DNA from: Liolophura sinensis
Taxonomy: Eukaryota; Mollusca; Polyplacophora; Chitonida; Chitonidae
Length of the DNA: 64,000 bases
Reading direction: 5' to 3'
NCBI RefSeq assembly: GCF_032854445.1
Contig: NC_088295.1
Span: 78,830,028-78,894,027 of the forward strand
Shown in pieces: positions 25,201-36,900 of the stretch (position 1 is its first letter; every line of letters starts with the position of its first letter). The position numbers were made by a program, and so were the translations under genes. Below the pieces are notes generated by a model. It searched no databases, had not been told where the DNA came from, and saw only the letters and a program-made list of their open reading frames with translations.

Positions 25201-28200
25201 TTACATAAAAAGTTCATTATCAGCTCCATTTCGGATACAGTATTTATAATCCACTGTATCGTGTACTTTGTCTCCATGCCAAAAATCAAACACTAGAATA
25301 TCTTCAGTTTGTTTACCCTGTTGTACATGGATCTACCGTATCATCATAATACATAAAGCCTCATTTTCACTTTGCTGAAGAGCGTACCTTATTCTTGGTC
25401 GGATTTTGGCTGGATATGCATAATATTCGTAAACTGTCATGTAGCCTGCTACAGCATACATGGGGTTACCATTCGTCAAGTACTTTTCATATCTGAAAGG
25501 AGATCATCAAAAAATGCATGCGTAACTTGGCAACACACTGTAAACTACACACATTATACAATATGAGAAGATGATACTTCATTAATAGATTAATACCACT
25601 TTGGTCATTGTTAATCATCGCTTTGAATATTATTCCAGCTGTATCTTGAAGGTGTTTCTTTGTAGTAAGCCAGTCACAATGCTGACATCTTTATAGTGCT
25701 ACCTCACTGGAACGCTATGCCAAAGACATCATACAGAATAATCCAACCTAGCAACTTTCTACTACCAAATGGTCGGACAAGCCACAACAGTACAAAGAAA
25801 ACTGATTTTTAAAGTCCTCGGTATAACCCAAACTGTTGACTTTGGTTTTAACACAGGTCTCCCATTGTGATCAGTCAATATAATTCATTGGTTGTCACGG
25901 CAGCTTTTATAACATTCTGAAATACTTACAGGACATAAAACTTCCACCTATCATCGTCGACATCTATGTAGGAAGCAGCATCAATGTAAAACAAGACGAA
26001 TGTCTGCAGCCTTTCATGATACTCCAAAAACCCAGGTGTACTGATTTCTGCCTTGTATATTTCAAATACTCTGTTCTCACCACCTACAAAAAACAGTTCA
26101 TTACAATATGTATTATAGTTAACTCAACATTCACTGCTAAATATAAAACACAGACAAAGAAACAAAATCAAATACCAGGGTTAACGGTGAGAGTATGTCG
26201 GAAGGCTAAAATTACTTCAGAAGACTGAATGATCATCAGCATTCCATGCATATGTAGGTAAAAGAAAATGCTTTCATAGAATACTTTTTCAAGTAGTAGA
26301 TCACTTTTTTGGTGAAGTTTTCTTTTACAGCAAGTAATCATTATCAGTAACATCTGTAAGTTCTAAGGGCACATCAGAATCACACAACCACTAAAGTCAC
26401 TTATGAGTGACCATACCTACAATTTACCTTTTGTGATGTCATATGAATGCAGCAGTTGTCCATGTGGTTTGAAGTTTGCTTCTTTGGGGAGTTTGGAGAG
26501 AAAATCATCCAGATTGGAAGTAAAATCTGATGGCATTTTGCTGGCTAAAACTTTGACAACATCATCAGGCTGTAATCAAATCAAAGCCCGCATGTTTGTT
26601 TGATCATGTTGCACAAATTCACTGTGATGGTGATAAACATAAATCAGGTTAAGTAGAGTAAGTGCTTGGGTTTTAATTTCATACGTAAGTCTTTTTTCAG
26701 TCATATGACGATGAAGGGATCCTTAGATTGCATGTTATGCGACTCCTTGTTGCAGGACGGATTTCCACCGCTCTTTTATCTAGGGCTGCTTCACTGAGAC
26801 GGCTTATCGAAGGCAAGTAAGCCTTCCTCTTTTAAGGTCTTAGGTGTGACTCGAACCAGGATTGACCCTGATCTACCGCTCCCAAAGCGGACGCTCTACC
26901 AACTGTGCTATCCGGACCAGTTAATTTGAAGATTTGATCTTAGCATTCTTTTGTAAATCTGGTTATAAGACACATGAAAAGGTACCACAAAACAAAGAGT
27001 ATGGTTTTATGGAACATGAAGAAATTTAAGCCAAAAAATGAGAATTTTTTTTTCATTTGATCTTGCCATTCTTTTCTATATCTGGCTAATCTGAAGATTT
27101 GATCTTGATGTTTTTCCCAACCCTGTTATTAAAACACCTAAGTTGAAAACAATATTATAAGGGGGCCTCCGTGGCTCAGTTGGTTAGCACGCTAGTGCAG
27201 TGTAATGATAGAGGAGTCTCTTATGAAATGCGGTCGCTGAGAGTTCAAGTCTAGCTCATGCTGGCTTCCTTTCCAGCAAGCTGTGGGAAGCTCTGCCAGC
27301 AACCTGCGGATGGTCGTGGGATTCCCCCATGCTCTACCCAGTTTCCTCCCCCCACAATGCTGGCTGCCTTCGTATAACTGAAATATTCTAAAGAATGGCG
27401 TAAAACACCAATCAAATAAATAAATAAATATTATAACCAATTTCCTGCGGGTTTACTAACACATACAAGTATTTATCAATGCAAAATATCCTTGAATTGA
27501 AATTTAAGTTTAGACAATTCATTATCAGCATAGATCAAATGGCAATAATCAATCATACCATAACACCATCAGTTGTGTCAGGCGATACTTTCTCAGAGTA
27601 CTTCAACATGATATATGTTTCAAGTTTGGCTGCACTGTAGAACATCTGCACCTTCAGATCTTTAAAACCAAAAATGCTTTCACTGCAAAACCAAAAAATG
27701 AAAACATTTATTAATCCTTTCATTTATTTTACAGAAGCAACAGAAAAATGGCTGAAGAAACAGTATTGTTTCACACCAAACACTTCCAGTATTTAATTTT
27801 AACCTACCCGTAAAGACTGAGACGAGACAAAAAGTCTTTAGGCTGAAGTGTGACGCCAACAGCCCAATCAAGAAATGCCAGACGATCACATCTTAAATGT
27901 ATTTTATTTCATCATCATCCATCCATCTTTCCAAATGAAACTGAACTAAGGCAAGTCAGTTTTAAGTCTTTAAAACTACGTTTGAACAAAAATCTCTACA
28001 GAAAATCACTCAGCAACAAGAAATCCATCACATCTTTTCGTTGTTAGCCTGCATAGTAATACTTACTTGTTACCAAACAATTGGTGGGTCATATCAGGTT
28101 TAAAACTTGTGTTCTCATCTTCAATGTCTGATTCCTGTCTCACTGCAAATACCATTATGGATCACAAATAAAAACTGACAAAATGTCAAGCATACCGTGA

Positions 28201-30782
28201 ATGTAATCAATTTAAATATTCAACGAACCAGTTTAAATCTGAATGTGTTTTCTGTTGAAATGAAAAAACCTACATGTACTTTGAACTTTACTAAGCAGAA
28301 GGTTCTTACAGCTTTGATTAATGATCTAAGGTATCAACGGTTCAACATAAATATACTCACTGTGTATTGTTTACCATCTAACAATAAAATAATCTGTTTT
28401 GTTACATTATCAGTGGGAACAATAATATGTTACCAGTTAAAATATTATAATAAAAATTACCACTTTGTTTCTGCAGTCGTCTGTTATGTGACCATTATCG
28501 GCATATTAAAAAATCTGAGAACTTGATAAATCAAATGGCTGTAAGAGTGAGGGACTATGTCGTCTTACCAAGCTTGAACTCAATAGCTTCATTTGCACAG
28601 CACTTATATGCTTCCAGCTCATTCTTGATGATGGAACCACCTAAGAAGAAAATGCATAGTTATGACACTACACCCTCAAAACAAGACTAGATTATGTCTT
28701 TACATTCAACCTACATCTAGCCATACAATAAAAAACCATCAAAAATGTTCCCTTCATTTATGCAGTTCTCATACAATCACAAGTGCAGTTTTGCAAATTT
28801 TTGGTATGAACTGGCTCAAAATTGAGCTAAAAATAGTTAGTACAAAACTAGACACACTGTGCCATTAATAATGATTAACATCGTAAGTACTTAGCTTTAA
28901 AACCGTCCGATTTTCAAGAGAATCAATATCCTGTAGTGAGACAGGGTGATATACGTAGCTCTTCCAAGCCACTTGGAATGTATGATCTACAGCTATACAA
29001 GCTAAAGGTAATGTGATACTAAAATGATATTATTAGTTAACTTAAATGTTATACACAGCAGTCTCACTACATCCATAAGATTTTAGAGATGGTAGAAAAC
29101 AAACTTATCTATGAGAATGTTATTCAAACACTATTACTATAGCTCAGGCTGATTTTTTAGTCTGTTCACAGACAAGCCCCACAGTTCTCAATTCCATTGT
29201 TTTTCCATGCTAAACCAGAAAAAACCTACTGATACACATACTTTTAATTACTTGGCTTTTCAACCCTGCAAAACAATTACTGATCAAAGCCTTCTTTGCC
29301 ACATTAATTCACCCAAACCATCGTGTAAATGCATTGTACATGTCGTCTTCTGGGTAAATGTCTTGTTTTAAGTTAAAATTGCAGCAGTCGAAGTCAATTT
29401 CTCAAACTTCACTGCACAGCCATTGCTGCTGAAGCAGCTATTTAAATTTCACCACATTTATGGGTCTTGCCAAAGTTGTCGTTCCAAGCTGAAAAGAAGA
29501 GCCAAAGGGCCAATTTGTGTTGAAATAGTCCCAAAGGGCATTTCGAGAGTCTCGTTAGATCAAGTAGATACAGGCAAGACAAGGTTCAGGTTCTCGCAAT
29601 CTATCACAAGTAACGTCATGACATTACAGTAGCTGCAAGATTAAATATACATCTGTCAGTCATCTATTCTTGCCTAAACCTGCTTGATCTCCCAAGGCCC
29701 TTGAAATACCGATGGGCTTATAGATTGCTTTTTCATGGATTTGGGTGTAGCAGGCCATAGCAGAGTGGAATATGTGTGCGGTGTTTGACATCTGTTTTGG
29801 ATGGCAGACATCATTTAGACACGGCCACATGCTTTTACTGATTTTCATGGGTTAAAATTGAATGGGGAGATGTTCAATTTGCATACGAAGAGTAACAGTG
29901 TAAATAAGACGCTTATCATCCAAGTTTCTGTCACATGTCACTGGAATATATGAGATTGATGCCCGGTATTGTTCACAGTTCATACAATTTTGAAACGACT
30001 TCTGAGGTTTGTGGTGAAACGCCCTGGATTTGAACTTCCATCAGACAGCATGTCAGATCCATAGCCAGTTGCTTATACCACTACACCACTAAGTTGATGT
30101 GCCAGAACGCGGTTTTAATACACCGTTAAGACACTAGATGAACATGGTAAGGGTTGAATGCACATGTGCATATGTCACATGCTTTTGTCACATGTACATC
30201 TCAAAGCTGTCTCTTCCATATCTGGCCAGCCTTATTCAGGGAAGCATGAACGAACTGAAGTAAGTAGTGACGACGCAAGCTACATGTAAATATTACCCTA
30301 GTCTTTACAACTGCCGAGGAATCACTAGAAATAACCACCTGGGAATAGGTGTATTCAAGCTACTAGCTGGCAGTGACAATTGTGTAAACTTTCGCCCGAT
30401 TTCTGCAAATAAAAGCATCGCATACATCGAGAAGATACGTTTCTTCGGCGACAACGACACATTTGAAACAGTTCCGCATTAAACCATCTTAACAGCGACG
30501 ATCGGACCAGAGTTGCATGCTCGCAAATAGGTACATCTTATGTCAACATCAAATTGACACTCAAGTCTCAAATAACAATGAATGCGCAAATGTTGTTGTT
30601 GTATTATTCCCAGAGTAGTCACCTAGGCACGCAAAACAAGAGCATATAACACCAAACCTTTGGGATTAGCTCTTACCCATTCCCAGTAAAAATGACAGCT
30701 CACGACGAATGGTAGAATAGTTCAAAATACCAATTTTTCATCACTTTTACATTGTTTCATTCCTTAGCCACTTACCCGCCAT
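22257..30782 (-). CDS. HAT1: HAT1, type B histone acetyltransferase catalytic subunit
   Basis: Acetylates newly made histone H4 (Lys5/Lys12) before deposition, normally with the RBBP7/46 chaperone. Eleven - strand exons with GT-AG borders: 30782..30776, 28640..28569, 28142..28067, 27682..27559, 26569..26428, 26083..25930, 25492..25388, 24484..24378, 23907..23756, 22935..22819 and 22430..22257. The joined frame is 409 aa (human about 419). Landmarks are THQLFGN (45-51), GGENRVFEIYKAEI (141-154), YHERLQTF (162-169), GYMTVYEYYAYP and LILPPFQRQSHGAEL (acetyl-CoA loop, about 230-244). The catalytic acidic pair is VEDP (263-266), followed by a C-terminal helical region with RRVYEILRLKATD. Two active-region positions differ from human: Asp175 replaces Glu187, and QRQSHG replaces QGQGHG. 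An in-frame TGA lies 24 nt upstream of the ATG. The donor of exon 7 is GTACGC, weaker than the others. Confidence 0.96.
22975..23285 (-). repeat. SINE family B, diverged copy in HAT1 intron 9
   Basis: On the + strand it begins with the family-B tail (GCTTGGGGGTTTAACATCGT, then TTTTTCAGTCATGTGACGA). It ends with a tRNA-like head that on the - strand reads GTGGTTAGAGCAGCCTCC and a B-box-like GGATCAAATCC. The head differs from the other B copies, so this is an old or distinct subfamily sharing the same 3' end. Confidence 0.7.
26664..26922 (-). repeat. SINE family B in HAT1 intron 4
   Basis: Tail block (TTTTTTCAGTCATATGACGA), central block (GCAGGACGGATTTCCACCGC) and tRNA-like head. On the - strand the head reads GGATAGCACAGTTGGTAGAG (A box) and GGTTCGAGTC (perfect B box). 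Same strand as the host gene. Confidence 0.85.
27151..27436 (+). repeat. SINE family A, complete copy with target-site duplication
   Basis: Head with TGGCTCAGTTGGTTAG, B-box-like GAGTTCAAGTC and tail GCGTAAAACACCAATCAAAT plus (AAAT)n. AATATTATAA at 27151-27160 is repeated at 27427-27436, a 10-bp target duplication. It lies in HAT1 intron 4, antisense to HAT1. Confidence 0.9.
29515..29725. repeat. Imperfect long inverted repeat in HAT1 intron 1
   Basis: The segment near 29535-29580 (GGCATTTCGAGAG.., AGATCAAGTAGATACAGGCA) reappears in reverse complement near 29668-29720. The shared cores are ATTTC, GATCAAG and AGGCAAGA, at roughly 70 percent identity by eye. The spacer is about 90 bp. This could be a decayed hairpin-type (MITE) element. 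Confidence 0.45.
30005..30095 (-). repeat. tRNA-like SINE fragment
   Basis: Read on the - strand it has TAGTGGTGTAGTGGTATAAGC (A-box region of a tRNA) and GTTCAAATCCAG (B box) at tRNA-like spacing. It does not close into a convincing cloverleaf acceptor stem, so a decayed tRNA-derived SINE head is more likely than a tRNA gene. Confidence 0.4.
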
Positions 30783-30926
30783 TTTGTCTTCCCGCGGTAG
30801 AAATCAAGTATTACATCCGGGTCATAGTTGAATCGTGTTTAAGAATATGACCTTGAGGAAATTAGACCAATCAAAATAGAACATTCACGTGATACAATGA
30901 TGATCATTAGGTTGAATGTGTGAAAC
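30783..30926. promoter_or_regulatory. Bidirectional promoter between HAT1 and the aspartate/glutamate carrier
   Basis: 144 bp separate the two divergent ATGs. No TATA box is seen. The interval holds TGACCTTGA at 30848-30856, whose reverse complement TCAAGGTCA is the classic ERR/SF-1 monomer site. It also holds CCAAT at 30867-30871 and TCACGTGA (an E-box of USF/MITF/TFEB type) at 30885-30892. Transcription start sites cannot be read from sequence. Each start codon has an in-frame stop just upstream (TGA 6 nt before the + strand ATG, TGA 24 nt before the - strand ATG). Confidence 0.7.
30848..30856 (-). promoter_or_regulatory. Perfect ERR/SF-1-type response element
   Basis: TCAAGGTCA on the - strand matches the extended half-site bound by oestrogen-related receptors, which drive mitochondrial metabolism genes in animals. 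It sits 71 bp upstream of the carrier ATG and 66 bp upstream of the HAT1 ATG. Confidence 0.5.
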
Positions 30927-33900
30927 ATGGCATCAAGCCGGGCAAGTGTAAGTTCACAAGTTTACTATGTAATTTGAAGCATTTGCACATTTAACGAAAT
31001 GAAAAACTGTGACAATACTGTGGAATTTTTTGTTTTTAGGAGTCCAAGTTTGAGACCTTGTCGAAATTCTGGCCGATTCCAAAGAAGGCAGTATGCGAAG
31101 CTCGACCGAGGACAAGGGCCCAGGTACCAGCATAGTGTAGTAATAGTTGAGTGTTTGGGTTAACACAGTAGCAGATAGCGCATTCACAGATGTCGGGTAC
31201 TATCTACCGTACCTTCTGACACTTCTAGGAAGAATTCATGAATTTGCTCTACATATTGTGACCTACTTGCTATCATCTTAGCATCTCCGCCTTGCATAGG
31301 AACATATTGGCGATCCAAATGCAGTTATTAAATCATGAATGAAAAGACATGTAAATATAAATACAAATACATGGCATCTCATGCACTTCCAGGGTAATGT
31401 GTATTATTGATTTGGGCGCGAGAGGAGATGACTATGGTTACTGTCTAGCAACACTACGTGCACATATACTTTCAGTTTTAGTTGGGATCAGCACGAATGC
31501 CATGTTGATGATGTGCATATATATATGTGAAAAGTGTATGTGTGTCGACTCATGTACTGAATAGCTAACATATTTCTTCTAAATTTTTGGGGACACCCAT
31601 TTTAGTCAATATGCATGCAGGTATAGGGGGAATATTTAGTTTCTTTTTTTTTATCACATGGTTAAACCATCTAATGAACAAGATACTCACATCTTTACTG
31701 TTTACTTTGTGAACATCTGTATTAATATGTGGCTATTACACCCCCTACCTCTAAACACAATCCTTCCTTGGTCGCCAGGTATAATTGCTACCAGTAATAC
31801 GTGTAGGAGCTTACTTGACATAAACTTCAAGTCTATGACTCTTCATGTTAATGACACAAAATTTTAAAATAGTTGTAATAAGTTACATTGACATGGCTAT
31901 CCTTACTATTTTGTTTTTTATATTTAGATTATACAGTGTTAAGTGTGATGATTGTGAATTTATTACATCTTAATTCAGAAAAGATTATAGTGTATTGTTC
32001 TTAATGAATTGAGATCTGTCGGATGACCTATTTCTAACAGGCAGGTTGATACATGTTTTGGTTTTTTTTTTGGTCTCTGTTTTTGTTTACAGTGAAGTTG
32101 TTTTGTTTGGTTTCATTTTGAAACTTACAACTTACAAACCTGGCGGTTATCATTCATCATAAAGATATCTAATCATATACTGTCAGTGATTCAAATGAAT
32201 AAATATGCAGGTGAAACTAGAGTATACAATATTAATTTCAATACATACATGCATTTTTTCTTGTAGCTGGAGTATTTCCAAAGGGCAGACACAGAGAGTC
32301 TACATGAAATCTTCAATAAGGTTAGTTTTTAAGTACATTGTGTGGTTTTCTTTCTGCTGTTCTCAAGTAGTGCACCTGATTTAAATTTTATTATTGATCT
32401 AAAAAACAAAAGTTAAAAAGCAAAAAAATAATTGGTCAGGTTGGAAACTTATATCATTATCATCCTTTAAGTGATTAAATGTAAGTCTTGTGTTGAAAAT
32501 AGGATTAATTAAGGACCCAGGCCTCCACTCACAAGATAACAAAGCGTATATTATGTTTTGGGTTAAAGCATTTCTGCAAAACATACTGGATCTTAAATTC
32601 ACATCAGTTCTACACAGAAATATGGAAAGATGAGCTAATGTATCTATTATAATACACATCATATATCCTGAAATCTTATATTAACACTTTCAGTAAGGAA
32701 TTTTTGGCATCTTTGGCATAGCTGATACATTGCAGTAAAAAACATGTTAGAGAACTACATGTATCAGAACAATGCAGAACTTAGACTGAGAATTGTTTAC
32801 ACTTGATATTAAAACAGTATGCAAGTAAAGAGGAAGGTGGGGAAAGGTTTATGACCTATCATGACTTCATCTTGAGATACTTGCGAGTTCTGGAAGAAGG
32901 AGATTACAATGAAGAGACACTTCACTTTTTCGGCAGTGCCATCGACACGTCCCGGGACAAGTAAGATTATATAGAACTACATGTACAATGCCAACTCTAA
33001 ATACAAATATGCTTGGAGAGTAATACAAAGCAGCAACGACTTTGGTGATTATAGTTGGCATACAGTCATACGCATCCAGTGAAATCTGGCTTCTTTTTGA
33101 ATTAATTCACTACAGCCAGCATTTTATTCTATTACTTTTCATGTAAATTTATGTTTAAAATAAACAGTAGCAACTTACACCCTCTTTGCACCATGGCTAA
33201 AGCAGAATTCTAAACGTAGAAAAAAGTGGAATGATGTTGAGAGCCTTTTCTTGGACATTACTGGTCTCGAATTAGTCAGAATGCTGTCCCATTGTCACGT
33301 GTAACAAGCTAAGTTACAATGAGGGTTATATGGTTCAAGTAAAATCTGAAAATTTAGTCTTTGTTAGACATTTGACAAGTTTGTGAGTAAAGTACAAATT
33401 CGATTATATTTCAGAGTTTACAACCTGAAGGTATTGTTTTATGAAATGTTTATGCATTGGTGCTTTGGCACTCATGTTGTGATGTGGTTGGATTTATATA
33501 ATTAATGTATGTGCTGGTGATTTTCCCTCCCCAGGAAGATTTCCTTCCCTGAGTTCCAGGCGTTTGAGGCACTGTTATGTCTGCCAGATGCCATGTATGC
33601 TCTGGCCTTCCAGATATTTGATCGCGCTGGCAATGGATATATTACTTCTGGTGAGTATGCTGAAACTTAGTCAGGTCAACTGATCCTGGATAGGAGGGTT
33701 TGATTTTTAAATATTTAAAAATGACTTCTCTCCTATAAAACCTAATGTACTGTAAATGATGGAAAATTTGACACATGACTTACATAATATAGTAAACAAT
33801 TTCACGTCAAACAATAAGCTTCTGGAACTTTCCTACTGTAAATCTTGAGGCCAGGATCTGGATGTATATTAATTGCCAAATCTCTGACTTATACTCTTTC

Positions 33901-36900
33901 AGATGAATTTGTAAAAATTATCAAACACACTGTCCTTCATGAAAAGATGCCATTCAACTTCGAGAGTGAGTTTCTTAGACTTCACTTTGGGAAAGACCTT
34001 CAGAGAAAAGTCACATATGCAGAATTTACTCAACTAATTCATGTAAGTGATTTGACTTTCAGCTCACTACAGATTTCTATTTCACTTTTAGCAGAATATA
34101 AAGTTAGATGCTCAGATTTGTTCACATAAAACAGTGAACCACTGACTCTGTTATGAGCCAGAAGAATAACTGATTTATGTAATGGAGAAAATACAACTAA
34201 CAGCTGTTGCACCTTATCAATTCTATAAGGAGAAAGTTGATTTTGACTTCCCCGAATGCATTAAAACCATTTGAAGCATTGTTATAAGCACAAAAGAACA
34301 GATGAAAATGAAATAAAACTAGTTCTTATTTCTCAGCTGCAACACCCCTGCAGTAAATCATTTTACAGCATGTACATGAAATCTTGCACATGGTTCTTAG
34401 CCTCAGCTGTTAATTATAAAATTCAAAGGTTAACATTTATGTGATATTGCCTTCTTGTAAATGTACTGAGAAAAGAAAAGAACAAATTTTGCTGCTAACA
34501 ATTGCTGTGAGAGCATATATTACCATATGTATACCTGATGTCCTTGGTTGTTTCAGGATTTCCATGATGAGCATGCACTGCAGGCATTTATGAGCTTGGA
34601 TAAGGACAACAATGGTTACATCAATGCTGTGGACTTCCAGCGGATCATGTTGTCGTTGAAATCTCCTCTCCTCACAACTTTTGTGAAGGAGAATCTGGTC
34701 ACAGTAAGTGCTCTATCATGTTATCCTGTCATTAAAATCTGCTCTCCCCACAAACTCTGTGAAGGAGACTCGGTGCCAGTAAGTCCTCTTTATCATATTA
34801 AGCTGTCCTTGAAATCTCTCTCTCCCAACTTTTGTCAGGGAGAATCTGGTCACAGTAAGTCATCTTTATCACATCATGCTGTCATTAAAATCTCCTCTGC
34901 TTACAAACTTTGTGAGGGAGAATCTGGTCACAGTAAGTCATCTTTATCACATCATGCTGTCATTAAAATCTCCTCTGCTTACAAACTTTGTGAGGGAGAA
35001 TCTGGTCACAGTAAGTCATCTTTATCACATCATGCTGTCATTAAAATCTCCTCTGCTTACAAACTTTGTCAGGGAGAATCTGGTCACAGTAAGTCATCTT
35101 TATCACATCATGCTGTCATTAAAATCTCCTCTGCTTACAAACTTTGTCAGGGAGAATCTGGAGACAGTAAGTCCTCTTTATAATATCAAAGTTTCATTGA
35201 AATCTCCCTCTCTTCACAACATTTGTGAAGCAGAATATGGTCACAGCCTTCTGGCATATCATTCTGTCATTGAAATCTTCTCTCTTCACAACCTTTGTTA
35301 AGAAGTAATCTTGTCACTGTTCGGCCCCATTGTTGCAATACTGATAGGTAATAAACAAATATTTAGTGTGTATTACGGAGATAACAGAGAAATTAACTAA
35401 AACTGTACATGAAATGTGTGCTGTTCCAACAGTTACATTGAATTGTTATTAAAATGCACATTCTTATGGTTCACATGAGTTTTAGCCAGGGCTAATACAC
35501 CAGTGTCTTCTTTAAGTTATTGACAGAGGCAATCTTCTGTCAGTTTGCCATCACTCTACCTTCAGAACTGTTTTTCCAATGAGTACAATTTTTGTTAGAG
35601 TAAATGTTAGAAGAAAAGACAACAAACAGTATGGCCTAAGTTATTTTGGAACAGAGGTGGAAACCTAAAGACCTAAACAGCCACAGACATTTTTTTCTGA
35701 CGTGCTTGGCAATTCTTTAAATCAGTTTCTAATTCTTACAAGGCTCAGGGATGCACAATGTTAGAGCAACCACCATGTTGTGTCACACGTACCCCACTCT
35801 CATATGGTTAAAAACATAACAGGATAGGGGTGAAGTGAACGGAAACACCTGTGTCCTCAGGTTGTAGAAAATAACTCACGTCTGATTGTTTAAACTGATA
35901 ACATGACTGTGTGGTTGATGTTACTTACTTTGAAAGTTTTGAAAGCTATGTTTTTTAAACTTCTTGTGGGAGACTTTATGGATCCACATATAAATTTTGT
36001 CTAGTTTTGCCCAGAAATATTATAAAATCAATAATTAATAAGGGATAAACGTTAATTCTTTTACATTGTGCATTGTTTGTTTGTTTCTTTTTTTCATTTC
36101 TTAATATAGATTTAGGCAAAACTGCACAAGTGGCTGATGCATGACTTTTGTTTTTAAAATAGTTCACGAAGGTTTGTTATTCTGTGATAATTATGCATGC
36201 CAGACACCCATGAGACTGGCATGGATGCAAGCATTGGTATATTAGACCACCATAATATTTATAGTGGGCCTTCTCACTAGTGACAAAAGACTTAGAATGG
36301 GTTATTTCTTTATATCATCACAATCTAAGACAAGTTTTAGTTGCAAAGAGTAGAACAGAAACATAACCTCCTTTGTCGTTAGCGTGCCAGCGCAGCACAG
36401 TGACCCAGGAGCCTCTCGCCTATGCAGTCAATCTGAGTTCAAGTCCAGCTCATGATGTAAAACCAATAACTAACTTAATAAATATATTACATGTGAAGAA
36501 TAAGAAAATTGACTTTTGTGCACAAATCATTATGCACCTTTATTATGCTACAGTAATTCACCAGTCTAGTGAGTACATGTACTAATATCGACCCAGATTA
36601 TTACTGATCTGAGTAAGGGGCTGTCTGTATTAGGGATGAGATTTTAGATGGAGATGGGCGAGATCTTTGGAGTTAATGGTTTCTGGTATATTTTGGTATA
36701 ATTAAGACATTAATTGCTTAGTTGACTACATTAATGCCTGTAGCAAACGTGACTGTAATGTATAATAGGCCTTTTGTTAGATTAAAACAGCTCAGGATGA
36801 CAATTTCACTATGGTAACCTAAGCCTTGATGTTTTCTCTCTTTCAGCTGGTGAGTATCAAGCCCAGAAAGTGTAAACTTCCTATTTATTGTTTGTCACAG

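Noticed and set aside
27790-27860. Possible extra HAT1 exon between exons 3 and 4
   Set aside because: A donor-like GTAGGT exists on the - strand, but exon 3 joins exon 4 in frame (GNNESIFGF) and matches the family without it.
34548-35301. Long overlapping open frames (211 and 141 codons) with repeated [19 protein letters not shown]-type peptides
   Set aside because: They are exon 7 read through its donor into the tandem array; the peptide repeats come from copied exon sequence. Not separate genes.
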